64,000 nt of DNA from positions 1 through 64,000 of the forward strand of contig NZ_FOJT01000005.1 in assembly GCF_900111965.1 (NCBI RefSeq). Direction: 5' to 3'. Each line of letters begins with the position of its first letter. The first letter of the stretch is position 1. Both the position numbers and the translations under genes were made by a program. The notes beneath the pieces are model-generated. The model was not told the origin of the DNA and ran no database searches. It saw nothing but the letters and a program-made list of their open reading frames with translations. Positions 27,297-36,030 of this stretch are shown here, in pieces. Source of the DNA: Flavobacterium swingsii. Lineage in GTDB: Bacteria; Bacteroidota; Bacteroidia; Flavobacteriales; Flavobacteriaceae.

Positions 27297-27436
27297 CATT
27301 GCTTAATGCAAATTCATAAATTTTACGACCATACATCTTGATGTAGCGAGTATCTTCTTTTCTAAATCTGGATTGTATGATTTTCTAAAGAATAAATAAT
27401 TAGCTTCGTCATAGACATAAGTGTCACTTTCCATTT
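27297..27436 (-). pseudogene. Remnant of a KAS III gene
   Basis: On the minus strand one frame reads DEANYLFFRKSYNPDLEK and, after a frameshift, another reads DTRYIKMYGRKIYEFAL. These match residues 208-242 of the intact KAS III at 21142-22200 (DEADYLFFGNSFNKNLDKD, VRYIKMQGRKIYEFAL). Nothing before or after is preserved. It lies next to the intact globin gene, mirroring the KAS III-globin order of the left locus. Confidence 0.8.
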
Positions 27437-27449
27437 TTAATTAAAAAAA

Positions 27450-27827
27450 TTATTCATTTTGTTGTATGATTTTAATTTGCATTATTGTAGCAATACTCAA
27501 AGCTTGGGTTTTTATTTGTTCGGCTTTTTCGCCGATAAAATTTTCATCAACAGTAGTGTAAAAATGATGTAGCCAAATTTTGAATAACTCTGGAGTTAGA
27601 TGCTCTTTTTTATCAATATCCAAATGTATTTGGGTTAGATTTTTTGTGTAGCCGCCAGTTCCTAAAATGGCTTGCGACCAAAAGGTAACTAATATGGGTA
27701 AATGTTCTTCGATTTTTATTTTCACAACAGCAGTAAAAATATAACTTATCGAATCGTCCGAAAGTAGTTTTTTATAAAACGAATCGACGAGCAAATATAA
27801 ATCTTCTTGGTTTTGTATATCTTTCAT
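27450..27827 (-). CDS. Group III truncated haemoglobin
   Basis: 125 residues, the normal size of a truncated (2-on-2) globin. Features include VDSFYKKLLSDDSISYIF at the N-terminus, HLPILVTFWSQAILG in the middle, a candidate proximal histidine His68 in QIHLDIDKKEHL, and FKIWLHHFYTTVDENFIGEKAEQIK, the group III pattern. Such globins bind O2 or NO; physiological roles vary. The C-terminal 66 residues are identical to those encoded by the truncated copy at 22326, although the DNA differs at a few silent sites. Confidence 0.85.
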   Translation of the reverse strand: MKDIQNQEDLYLLVDSFYKKLLSDDSISYIFTAVVKIKIEEHLPILVTFWSQAILGTGGYTKNLTQIHLDIDKKEHLTPELFKIWLHHFYTTVDENFIGEKAEQIKTQALSIATIMQIKIIQQNE

Positions 27828-27900
27828 TATTGTCTTTTAAATTTCAAAAGTATTGTAATTCAATTTTAAAATTACTGATAAAAATCAGTTTATAAACAAA

Positions 27901-27932
27901 AAAGGTTTCAAATTATAAAACTTGAAACCTTT
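27901..27932. terminator. Terminator after gcvP (bidirectional)
   Basis: Stem AAAGGTTTCAA / TTGAAACCTTT with a ten-base loop, between the converging ends of a spacer downstream of gcvP. A- and T-runs flank both sides. Confidence 0.8.
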
Positions 27933-27954
27933 TGTTATTGGGTAATATTTTTAA

Positions 27955-30798
27955 TTACATATATGCTTCAATTGGAGCACAGCTACAAACTAAATTTCTG
28001 TCTCCATACGCTTCATCTACACGACGAACTGATGGCCAGAATTTGTTTTCAGCAATATACTCTAATGGGAATGCAGCGTTTTCTCTTGTGTATGGGAAAA
28101 CCCATTCGTCAGAAGTCACCATTGCTAAAGTATGAGGTGCGTTTTTCAAGATATTTTGAACATCATCTTTTGTTGAAGCTTCAATTTCTTTACGAATTGA
28201 AATCATAGCATCACAGAAACGATCTAATTCTGGTAAATCTTCAGATTCTGTTGGTTCGATCATTAATGTTCCAGCAACTGGGAAAGAAACCGTTGGAGCG
28301 TGGAAACCATAATCCATTAAACGTTTTGCGATATCTGTAACTTTAATTCCGTTGTCTTCAAAAGAACGACAATCTAAAATCATTTCGTGAGCCGCTCTTC
28401 CCATTTCTCCAGAATATAAAATTGGATAATGAGCTTCTAAACGCGCTTTCATATAATTCGCATTTAAAATAGCATGTTTAGTAGATTGAGTTAAACCTTC
28501 AGCACCTAACATACAGATGTATCCGTAAGAAATTAAACAAACTAAAGCAGAACCATAAGGAGCAGATGAAATAGCAGTAATTGCTTGATCACCACCAACA
28601 TGAATTACAGGATTTGATGGTAAAAATGGAACTAATTTATCGTTCACACAAATTGGTCCAACACCTGGTCCACCACCACCATGAGGAATAGCGAACGTTT
28701 TGTGTAAGTTTAAGTGACAAACATCAGCGCCAATTGTAGCTGGATTTGTTAATCCAACTTGTGCATTCATATTTGCACCATCCATATATACTAATCCACC
28801 ATTTTCGTGAATTAATTGTGTAATTTCAATAATTGATGATTCGTAAACCCCGTGAGTTGATGGATAAGTTACCATTAAACATGATAATCTATCTTTAAAT
28901 TCAATCGCTCTTGCTCTTAAATCTTCAACGTCAATATTTCCTTCTGGAGTTGTTTTTGTAACGATAATGTCCATTCCAGCCATTGCTGCAGAAGCCGGAT
29001 TTGTTCCGTGAGCAGATGAAGGAATTAAACAAACTGTTCTGTGCTCGTCTCCACGAGAAGCGTGATATGCACGAATTGCCATTAAACCAGCATATTCACC
29101 TTGCGCACCAGAATTTGGTTGTAAAGTTGTACCTGTGAAACCAGTAACCACATTTAATTGTTGTTCTAGTTTTTTAAGCATTGTGATATATCCTTCAGCT
29201 TGTTCGATAGGAGCAAAAGGGTGAATACTGTTCCAATTCGCCATAGATAAAGGCAACATTTCGGCAGCAGCATTTAATTTCATAGTACAAGAACCTAAAG
29301 AAATCATCGAATGATTTAACGATAAATCTTTACGCTCTAATTTTTTGATATAACGCATTAACTGACTTTCAGAATGATGGTTGTTGAAAACATCATGTTG
29401 TAAGAAAGTTGACGTTCTTACTGAACTTTCAGCAATTCTACCAGAAGGTAAAAGGATTTTAACCGGAGTAAATTCTTTTCCAACTGCTTCAGCGAAAATT
29501 CCAATAATTTGATTGATATCTGCAATTGAAGTCGTTTCGTTGAATGAAATTGAAATTGTTTCTGCATCTACATAATAGAAATTCACTTCATTTCTTTCGG
29601 CAATCGCTTTTACTTTAGCAGCATCTGCTTTTACTAAAATCGTATCGAAGAAAGATGTATTAGTTTGGTAAATACCTAATTTATTTAATGCTTCAGCAAT
29701 TGTATTTGCTGATGCGTGTACTTTATTTGCAATATATTGTAAACCTTTTGGTCCGTGATAAACAGCATACATTCCAGCCATAACCGCTAATAAAACTTGC
29801 GCTGTACAAATGTTTGAAGTCGCTTTTTCACGTTTAATATGTTGTTCACGAGTACCTAATGCCATACGTAAAGCACGGTTTCCGTTAACATCGATAGAAA
29901 CTCCAATAATTCTTCCTGGCATAGAACGTTTGTATTCGTCTTTTGTTGCGAAGAAAGCGGCGTGTGGTCCACCGTAACCCATTGGAATACCAAAACGTTG
30001 CGAAGTTCCAACTACAACATCAGCGCCCATCTCACCAGGTGAAGTTAATTTTACTAGAGATAAAATATCTGCAGCTACACCAACTTTAATTCCGTTTTCT
30101 TTCGCTTTTGCGATAAATCCAGTATAATCATTAACTTGACCATATTTTCCTGGATATTGTAACATTGCTCCGAAAAATTCTGTAGAGAAATCGAAAGTTT
30201 CGTGGTTTCCAACTACTAATTCTACTCCAATTGGTGTAGAACGAGTTTGCAATACAGAAAGTGTTTGTGGTAAAATTTCCTCAGAAACGAAAAATTTATT
30301 TACGTTGTTCTTTTTTTGATCACGAGAACGAACATCAAATAATAATGCCATTGCTTCAGCAGCAGCAGTTCCTTCATCTAATAAAGACGCATTTGCAATT
30401 TCCATTCCAGTTAATTCGATAACTGTAGTTTGGAAATTTAATATCGCTTCTAAACGCCCTTGAGCAATTTCTGCTTGATAAGGTGTGTAAGCTGTATACC
30501 AACCTGGGTTTTCAAAAATATTTCTTTGAATAACTGCAGGTACAATTGCAGGATTATATCCTAAACCTATATATGATTTGAATACTTTATTTTTTTTGCC
30601 TAATTCTTGAATGTGATTTAAGTACTCATATTCCGACATAGGTTCTTCTAAATTCAATTCTTTTTTTAAACGAATTCCATCAGGAAAAGTTTCGTAAAGT
30701 AATTGATCTACTGATTCAACTCCAATAGTTTTTAACATGTGACTTAGGTCGTTTTCACCAGTTCCAATGTGTCTTAAAGCAAAAGCATCTGTTTTCAT
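27955..30798 (-). CDS. gcvP: Glycine dehydrogenase (decarboxylating), P-protein of the glycine cleavage system
   Basis: 947 residues from the start at 30798 (MKTDAFALRHIG), typical for a one-chain P-protein; an in-frame ATG 26 codons upstream adds residues with no counterpart. It decarboxylates glycine with pyridoxal phosphate and passes the aminomethyl group to the H-protein. The PLP lysine is in NLHKTFAIPHGGGGPG, and the glycine-rich stretch GGGGPG follows. The N-terminal half (RHIGTGENDLSHMLKTIG, YTPYQAEIAQGRLEALL-type segment) and C-terminal half (SLGSCTMKLNAAAEM) are both present. The other glycine cleavage genes are not in the window. Confidence 0.96.
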   Translation of the reverse strand: MKTDAFALRHIGTGENDLSHMLKTIGVESVDQLLYETFPDGIRLKKELNLEEPMSEYEYLNHIQELGKKNKVFKSYIGLGYNPAIVPAVIQRNIFENPGWYTAYTPYQAEIAQGRLEAILNFQTTVIELTGMEIANASLLDEGTAAAEAMALLFDVRSRDQKKNNVNKFFVSEEILPQTLSVLQTRSTPIGVELVVGNHETFDFSTEFFGAMLQYPGKYGQVNDYTGFIAKAKENGIKVGVAADILSLVKLTSPGEMGADVVVGTSQRFGIPMGYGGPHAAFFATKDEYKRSMPGRIIGVSIDVNGNRALRMALGTREQHIKREKATSNICTAQVLLAVMAGMYAVYHGPKGLQYIANKVHASANTIAEALNKLGIYQTNTSFFDTILVKADAAKVKAIAERNEVNFYYVDAETISISFNETTSIADINQIIGIFAEAVGKEFTPVKILLPSGRIAESSVRTSTFLQHDVFNNHHSESQLMRYIKKLERKDLSLNHSMISLGSCTMKLNAAAEMLPLSMANWNSIHPFAPIEQAEGYITMLKKLEQQLNVVTGFTGTTLQPNSGAQGEYAGLMAIRAYHASRGDEHRTVCLIPSSAHGTNPASAAMAGMDIIVTKTTPEGNIDVEDLRARAIEFKDRLSCLMVTYPSTHGVYESSIIEITQLIHENGGLVYMDGANMNAQVGLTNPATIGADVCHLNLHKTFAIPHGGGGPGVGPICVNDKLVPFLPSNPVIHVGGDQAITAISSAPYGSALVCLISYGYICMLGAEGLTQSTKHAILNANYMKARLEAHYPILYSGEMGRAAHEMILDCRSFEDNGIKVTDIAKRLMDYGFHAPTVSFPVAGTLMIEPTESEDLPELDRFCDAMISIRKEIEASTKDDVQNILKNAPHTLAMVTSDEWVFPYTRENAAFPLEYIAENKFWPSVRRVDEAYGDRNLVCSCAPIEAYM

Positions 30799-30830
30799 AT
30801 AGGTAGAAATGTGTTGTGTAATTTTGATTG

Positions 30831-30838
30831 CAAAAATA
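30831..30838 (-). promoter_or_regulatory. -7 element for gcvP
   Basis: CAAAAATA on the plus strand is TATTTTTG on the minus strand, matching TAnnTTTG, 32 bases before the gcvP start. This supports the start at 30798. A -33 element is not evident. Confidence 0.45.
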
Positions 30839-30936
30839 AATATTAATCTGCTAATAAATGTAGTTTTAAAGTTCAATTTTTTATCGATTTTTCAACTAAA
30901 TAAGAATCTTATTAACAGTTTGACTAATTTTGTTGA

Positions 30937-31773
30937 ATGAAGATTTTTAAACAAATATTCGATTTTTATATAAACAGTAGTATTCACGTGGCTTTGTCCG
31001 TTTATGCGTTGGTGAAAATGACACAATATATGTTTCATGTTTCCGATGACGAAGCCATGGTTTGTTTTGCTTTTTTCGGAACAATCGTAGGTTATAATTT
31101 TGTAAAGTATGATGCTTTGGCTAGAATCAAAAAACTACAAATGCGAAATGAACTAAAAGCAATCGCTTTTTTAAGTTTTGTGTCATTAATTGCTGTTGGA
31201 ATTTGTTTTTTTCAATTGCAGAAATATACCCAAATTGTCGCAGTTGTTTTTTTGGGACTGACATTATTATATACACTTCCGTTTTTTCCTAATAGAAAAA
31301 ATGCGAGAAATTGGGCTGGTGTCAAAATTTATATTGTTGCCTTAAGTTGGGTTGGAGTTACCTTAGTTTTACCTATCTTGAATTCAGGAATTGAAATCAC
31401 TTCTGATTTTTATTTAAAATGTGTTCAACGTTTTATTTTAGTTTTTGTTCTGGTTTTAATTTTCGAAATCATCGATTTGCAATATGATGACCCGCATTTG
31501 AAAACTGTTCCGCAACAAATAGGAGTGAAGCGAACGAAATATTTAGGCTATGTTTTATTGCTGATTTTTTGTGCATTAGAGGTTTTTAATGTCAATGGAA
31601 ATGACAATCTCAGTAATCATTTTTTTTCATTGTCATTACAATCGATTATAGCCGTTATTATTGCAATTTTTATATTTTTTGCTAACGAAAAACGTCCCAA
31701 ATATTACACTTCCTTTTGGGTAGAAAGTATTCCGATAGTTTTGTGGATTTCACTTATTTTATTGAGTAAGTAA
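30937..31773 (+). CDS. UbiA-like integral membrane protein, function unknown
   Basis: 278 residues with about eight hydrophobic segments. The layout is that of UbiA prenyltransferases, with the second aspartate motif D180LQYD184D in FEIIDLQYDDPHLKTVPQQIGVKRTK, a good match to the family's DxxxD...TLP..G..K pattern. The first motif, normally NDxxDxxxD, is reduced to NFVKYDALA (54-62). It may be a degenerate or divergent prenyltransferase; the substrate is unknown. The -7 element TAATTTTG at 30925-30932 is four bases before the ATG. It is divergent from gcvP and convergent with the SRPBCC gene. Confidence 0.6.
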   Translation: MKIFKQIFDFYINSSIHVALSVYALVKMTQYMFHVSDDEAMVCFAFFGTIVGYNFVKYDALARIKKLQMRNELKAIAFLSFVSLIAVGICFFQLQKYTQIVAVVFLGLTLLYTLPFFPNRKNARNWAGVKIYIVALSWVGVTLVLPILNSGIEITSDFYLKCVQRFILVFVLVLIFEIIDLQYDDPHLKTVPQQIGVKRTKYLGYVLLLIFCALEVFNVNGNDNLSNHFFSLSLQSIIAVIIAIFIFFANEKRPKYYTSFWVESIPIVLWISLILLSK

Positions 31774-31798
31774 TTGATATTGGTGAATCAATAAAAAT

Positions 31799-32248
31799 TT
31801 AATTCTCGGACAATTCTTTTAAAACTTGATTACGTTCCAATAAAAACTGAGTTAGATATTTTTTTAAGAATAAATTATCAAATATTTTTCCAAAAAAACC
31901 AAATGGAGTTTCATAGCACAACTTATCGGTCATAGTGGTAACTCCGTTTTGTTCTTCAAAAAAATGTTCGTGTTTGAAGAATTTAAATTTACCTTCTTCC
32001 ATTTCATCAACAAAATAATCATAAAAATTCATAGCCGTCATTCGGCTTTTATGTGTAAGATAAATTCCGAAATGTTTGCCACGCCAAGTCACGGTTTCAT
32101 TAAGATTTATTAATCCAGAAGTTACGCCAGCAATAGCGACTTCGTTGGTTTTGCTTGCGGATTTTTGATGAATATCAATATCTCGATTAATATCAAAAAC
32201 TTTCTGAATTGGCGCGTTTACTTTAGTAATTATATTTATTGTTGTCAT
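31799..32248 (-). CDS. SRPBCC (START-like) superfamily protein
   Basis: 149 residues. The opening TTINIITKVNAPIQKVFDINRDIDIHQKS and the closing MTDKLCYETPFGFFGKIFDNLFLKKYLTQFLLERNQVLK fit the polyketide-cyclase/SRPBCC group of small ligand-binding proteins often annotated as cell-division or lipid-related. There is no signal peptide, so it is cytoplasmic. It ends next to the M3 peptidase gene start, three bases apart on the same strand, so they are likely co-transcribed. Ligand and role are unknown. Confidence 0.7.
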   Translation of the reverse strand: MTTINIITKVNAPIQKVFDINRDIDIHQKSASKTNEVAIAGVTSGLINLNETVTWRGKHFGIYLTHKSRMTAMNFYDYFVDEMEEGKFKFFKHEHFFEEQNGVTTMTDKLCYETPFGFFGKIFDNLFLKKYLTQFLLERNQVLKELSEN

Positions 32249-32251
32249 AAT

Positions 32252-34279
32252 CTAAATCAATCCAGCACGTTTCAACAATGCATCTGGTTTTGGTTCTTGA
32301 CCACGAAAACGTTTGTACAATTCCATTGGTAATTCGGTTCCACCTTTAGAAAGTACGTTGTCTTTGAATTTTGTTGCTACTTCTTTATTGAAAATTCCTT
32401 TTTCTTGGAAATACGCAAAAGCATCGGCATCGAGAACTTCTGCCCATTTGTAGCTGTAATATCCAGAAGAATATCCGCCAGCAAAAATATGTGAAAAGGA
32501 AACTGACATACAATTTTCGGCCACATCAGGATATAAAGTTGTGCCTTCAAAAGCTGCTTTTTCGAATGTTTTTACATTGGTAATTTGGGATGGATTGTTG
32601 CTGTGAAAAGCCATATCAAGCAATCCGAAACTAATTTGACGCAAAGTTGCCATTCCTTCCTGAAAGCTCGCACTTTCTTTGATTTTTTCGACATATTCTT
32701 GTGGAATAATTTCGCCAGTTTCATAATGTTTGGCGAAAATTGCCAATGCTTCTGGCTCGTAACACCAGTTTTCCATTACTTGGCTTGGTAATTCTACAAA
32801 ATCCCAATAAACTGATGTTCCTGACAAACTTGGGTAAACAGTGTTTGCTAACATTCCGTGCAATCCGTGACCAAATTCGTGGAATAAAGTGGTTACTTCA
32901 TTGAAAGTTAATAAAGATGGTTTACTGTTTGTTGGCGGTGTAAAATTACAAACATTGGAAATATGTGGTCGTTCGTTTTTTCCGTCCTTTATATATTGTG
33001 ATTTGAAACTCGTCATCCAAGCACCATTTCGTTTTCCTTTTCTTGGAAAGAAATCGGCATAAAAAATGGCAACCAGTTCGTTAAATTCGTCTTTTACTTC
33101 ATAAGTTGTTACTTCTTCATGATATTTATCGATATTGAAAACTTCGGTAAATGTTAATCCGTATAATTTTCCTGCGATGGTAAAAGCACCATTCAGAACA
33201 TTTTCTAATTGAAAATAAGGTTTCAATTTTTCGTCATCTAAATTGAATAATTTCTGTTTCAATTTTTCTGAATAATAAGAACCGTCCCATTTTTCGAGTT
33301 GTTCAATTCCGTCTATTTCTTTGGCGAATGCTGTTAATTCTGCAAATTCACGTTTGGCCGCAGGTTTTGCTTTAACCAATAAATCATTCAAAAATGATTT
33401 TACCTTGTCTGGATTTTGCGCCATTCGTTCTTCGAGAACAAAATGGGAATGGGTTTCATAGCCTAATAAATTGGCTCTTTCGAAACGTAATTTTGCAATT
33501 TTAAGCGTGATTTCCTGATTATCGAATTCGTTATTTTGGAATGCTTTTTTCCCTGCTGCGATAGAAATTTCTTTTCGCAACTCACGATTTTCAGCATAGG
33601 TTACAAACGGCAAATAACTTGGCATATCGAGCGTAAAAATGTAACCTTCTAAGTTTTTAGATTTAGCCAATGCTTTTGCGGCTTCGATTGTTCCTTCTGG
33701 TAAACCTTTTAAATCAGATTCGTTGGTAACGTGCAATTGATAATTATTGGTTTCAGCCAAAACATTTTCTCCATAAGTCAATTTTAACTTTGCCAATTCG
33801 GTATCAATTTCACGAAGTTTTGATTTTTTTTCTTCCGATAATAAAGCTCCATTTCGAGAAAAACTTTTGAATTTTTTGTCTAATAAAGTCGCTTGCTCTG
33901 TTGATAGATTTAAATTGTCTTTTTGCTCGTAAACGGTTTTTATTCTTTTGAATAAATCTTCGTTTAGTGTAATGTCGTTGCTGAATTCCGTTAATAAAGG
34001 TGAAACTTCTTGTGCGATTTTTTGCATTTCGTCGCTGGTTTCTGCTGAATTTAGATTGAAGAAAACAGACGATAATCTGTCTAAAGCGTTTCCTGAAAAA
34101 TCCAATACTTCGATAGTGTTTTCGAAAGTTGGAGTTTCAGAATTGTTTATTATGGTGTCGATTTCTGCTTTTGCAGCGGCTATATTTTCGATAAAAGCGG
34201 GTTTGTAATCTTCTAATTTTATTTGAGAAAATGGCGCAGTATCGTATTTTGTGTTGAATTTTTGAGTAAGTATTTTCAT
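32252..34279 (-). CDS. M3-family oligopeptidase (dipeptidyl carboxypeptidase/oligopeptidase A-type)
   Basis: 675 residues, the usual M3 length, no signal peptide. The zinc motif is HEFGHGLHGML in LFHEFGHGLHG, with a downstream glutamate in the helix starting VELPSQVMENW. It degrades short peptides in the cytoplasm. The closing segment KGGTELPMELYKRFRGQEPKPDALLKR is characteristic of the Dcp/PrlC branch. It precedes the SRPBCC gene and follows purE, separated from purE by a perfect palindrome at 34296-34324. Confidence 0.9.
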   Translation of the reverse strand: MKILTQKFNTKYDTAPFSQIKLEDYKPAFIENIAAAKAEIDTIINNSETPTFENTIEVLDFSGNALDRLSSVFFNLNSAETSDEMQKIAQEVSPLLTEFSNDITLNEDLFKRIKTVYEQKDNLNLSTEQATLLDKKFKSFSRNGALLSEEKKSKLREIDTELAKLKLTYGENVLAETNNYQLHVTNESDLKGLPEGTIEAAKALAKSKNLEGYIFTLDMPSYLPFVTYAENRELRKEISIAAGKKAFQNNEFDNQEITLKIAKLRFERANLLGYETHSHFVLEERMAQNPDKVKSFLNDLLVKAKPAAKREFAELTAFAKEIDGIEQLEKWDGSYYSEKLKQKLFNLDDEKLKPYFQLENVLNGAFTIAGKLYGLTFTEVFNIDKYHEEVTTYEVKDEFNELVAIFYADFFPRKGKRNGAWMTSFKSQYIKDGKNERPHISNVCNFTPPTNSKPSLLTFNEVTTLFHEFGHGLHGMLANTVYPSLSGTSVYWDFVELPSQVMENWCYEPEALAIFAKHYETGEIIPQEYVEKIKESASFQEGMATLRQISFGLLDMAFHSNNPSQITNVKTFEKAAFEGTTLYPDVAENCMSVSFSHIFAGGYSSGYYSYKWAEVLDADAFAYFQEKGIFNKEVATKFKDNVLSKGGTELPMELYKRFRGQEPKPDALLKRAGLI

Positions 34280-34295
34280 TTCGTGTAAAATTTAG

Positions 34296-34324
34296 CCCTA
34301 TCAGGGTTTTGAACCCTGATAGGG
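34296..34324. repeat. Perfect 13-base inverted repeat between purE and the M3 peptidase gene
   Basis: Arms CCCTATCAGGGTT and AACCCTGATAGGG around a three-base loop. No long T-run follows in the minus-strand direction, so it is not a classic terminator. It may be a short dispersed flavobacterial repeat. Confidence 0.7.
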
Positions 34325-34335
34325 TTAGGAATGTT

Positions 34336-34821
34336 TTATTTCTTTAAATTTTGCGAAGATTTATTCACAGCGTCTTTCAAACTTTCTTTGTAAGAAATAA
34401 TTTTATCTAAAACCGATTTATTTGAAGAGCCAATGATTTGAGCTGCTAATATTCCAGCATTTTTTGCGCCGTTTAAAGCGACAGTTGCCACGGGAACACC
34501 ACCTGGCATTTGAAGAATAGACAAAACAGAATCCCAACCATCGATAGAATTGCTCGATTTTACCGGAACACCAATTATTGGTAATGGTGACATTGAAGCG
34601 ACCATTCCTGGCAAATGCGCTGCGCCACCTGCTCCTGCAATAATTACCGAAATGCCGCGAGTGTGTGCGTTTTTGCTAAAATCGAATAATTTTTCGGGCG
34701 TTCTGTGAGCCGAAACAATATCGACTTCGGTTTCTATATTAAATTCTTTTAAGATGTCGATGGCTTCTTGCATTACTGGCATGTCGGAAATGCTTCCCAT
34801 TATTATGGCTACTTTGCTCAT
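34336..34821 (-). CDS. purE: N5-carboxyaminoimidazole ribonucleotide mutase PurE
   Basis: 161 residues, typical of class I PurE. The active-site motifs are GSISDMPVMQEA, SAHRTPE and AGAGGAAHLPGMVAS. It converts N5-CAIR made by PurK into CAIR in purine synthesis. It lies six bases after purK on the same strand, a two-gene purEK operon in PurK-first order. The C-terminal KDAVNKSSQNLKK tail is slightly longer than in E. coli. Confidence 0.95.
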   Translation of the reverse strand: MSKVAIIMGSISDMPVMQEAIDILKEFNIETEVDIVSAHRTPEKLFDFSKNAHTRGISVIIAGAGGAAHLPGMVASMSPLPIIGVPVKSSNSIDGWDSVLSILQMPGGVPVATVALNGAKNAGILAAQIIGSSNKSVLDKIISYKESLKDAVNKSSQNLKK

Positions 34822-34827
34822 ATGGTT

Positions 34828-35979
34828 TTATTTTGTACTTATTACTCTAATACTATTCTTGACTTCTTCGGCAATTTTTCGGGCAATTTTCATATCTTCA
34901 TTTACAATGGTAACGTGTCCCATTTTTCTGAACGGGCGTGTTTCTTTTTTTCCGTAAATGTGTGGAGTTACTCCGTTTATTGCCATTATTTTTTCGATGT
35001 TTTCATAAACTACTGGTCCAGAAAAATTTTCTTCGCCAACCAAATTTACCATAATTCCGGCAACTTTGCTATCGCAATTTCCTAAAGGAAGATTTAAAGT
35101 TGCTCGCAAATGATTTTCAAATTGTGATGTATAACTGGCTTCGATTGTGTGATGTCCTGAATTATGTGGTCTTGGTGCCACTTCGTTTACTAATATTTCA
35201 TCGTTTTGGGTTTGAAACATTTCTACAGCCAATAAACCAACGTGATTAAATTTTTTGGAAACTTGTAAAGCAATTTCTTGTGCTTTTTGTGCAATTTTAT
35301 CATCAATTCTTGCCGGACAAATTACATATTCTACCTGATTAGCTTCTGGGTGAAACTCCATTTCGACCACAGGATAGGTTTTTACTTCGCCTGAAACATT
35401 TCGAACAACAATAACTGCCAATTCATTTTTGAAAGCAATCATTTCTTCGGCAATACATTCTACGTTGGGTAAATTTTCTAAATCGGAAATTGCTCTTACT
35501 ACTTTTACACCTGTTCCGTCGTAACCAAATTCGGTACATTTCCAGATAAATGGTAATTTTAGATTTTGGATTTTAGATTTTAGATTTTCGAGACTTTCAA
35601 ATTTTTCAAAAGGAGCTGTCGGAATATTATTTTGAATATAAAATTCTTTCTGAATTCCTTTGTTTTGAATCAGTTTTAAAGTTTTTGGAGACGGATATAC
35701 TTTTTTGCCTTCGTTTTCTAATTTTTCTAATGCTTCGAGATTAACGAGTTCTATTTCGAAAGTTAGAACATCGACTTGTTTTCCGAAGTTGTAAACGGTT
35801 TCAAAATCCATCAAACTTCCTTGAACAAAATGATTACAAGCTATTTTGCAAGGAGCTTCGTCGCTCGGGTCGAGCACATAAGTTTGGATGTCGAATTTTC
35901 TGGTTTCGGCCAATAACATTTTGCCTAATTGTCCGCCGCCGAGAATTCCTAATTTAAAATCGGAAGAAAAATAATTCAT
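34828..35979 (-). CDS. purK: N5-carboxyaminoimidazole ribonucleotide synthase PurK
   Basis: 383 residues of ATP-grasp fold. The opening KLGILGGGQLGKML, then PFIWKCTEFGYDGTGVKVV and NEVAPRPHNSGHHTIEA are PurK signatures. It makes N5-CAIR from AIR, bicarbonate and ATP. A minus-strand -7 element TATCTTTG (plus-strand CAAAGATA, 35996-36003) lies 16 bases before the ATG. Residues near 140 (LKSKIQNLK) are encoded by a run of repeated TCTAAAA units at about 35566-35594, a low-complexity patch shared with intergenic DNA of this genome. Confidence 0.95.
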   Translation of the reverse strand: MNYFSSDFKLGILGGGQLGKMLLAETRKFDIQTYVLDPSDEAPCKIACNHFVQGSLMDFETVYNFGKQVDVLTFEIELVNLEALEKLENEGKKVYPSPKTLKLIQNKGIQKEFYIQNNIPTAPFEKFESLENLKSKIQNLKLPFIWKCTEFGYDGTGVKVVRAISDLENLPNVECIAEEMIAFKNELAVIVVRNVSGEVKTYPVVEMEFHPEANQVEYVICPARIDDKIAQKAQEIALQVSKKFNHVGLLAVEMFQTQNDEILVNEVAPRPHNSGHHTIEASYTSQFENHLRATLNLPLGNCDSKVAGIMVNLVGEENFSGPVVYENIEKIMAINGVTPHIYGKKETRPFRKMGHVTIVNEDMKIARKIAEEVKNSIRVISTK

Positions 35980-36030
35980 TGTAGTTGTGTTTGGGCAAAG
36001 ATACTTTATAAAGGTTTAATAGAGAAAAAT

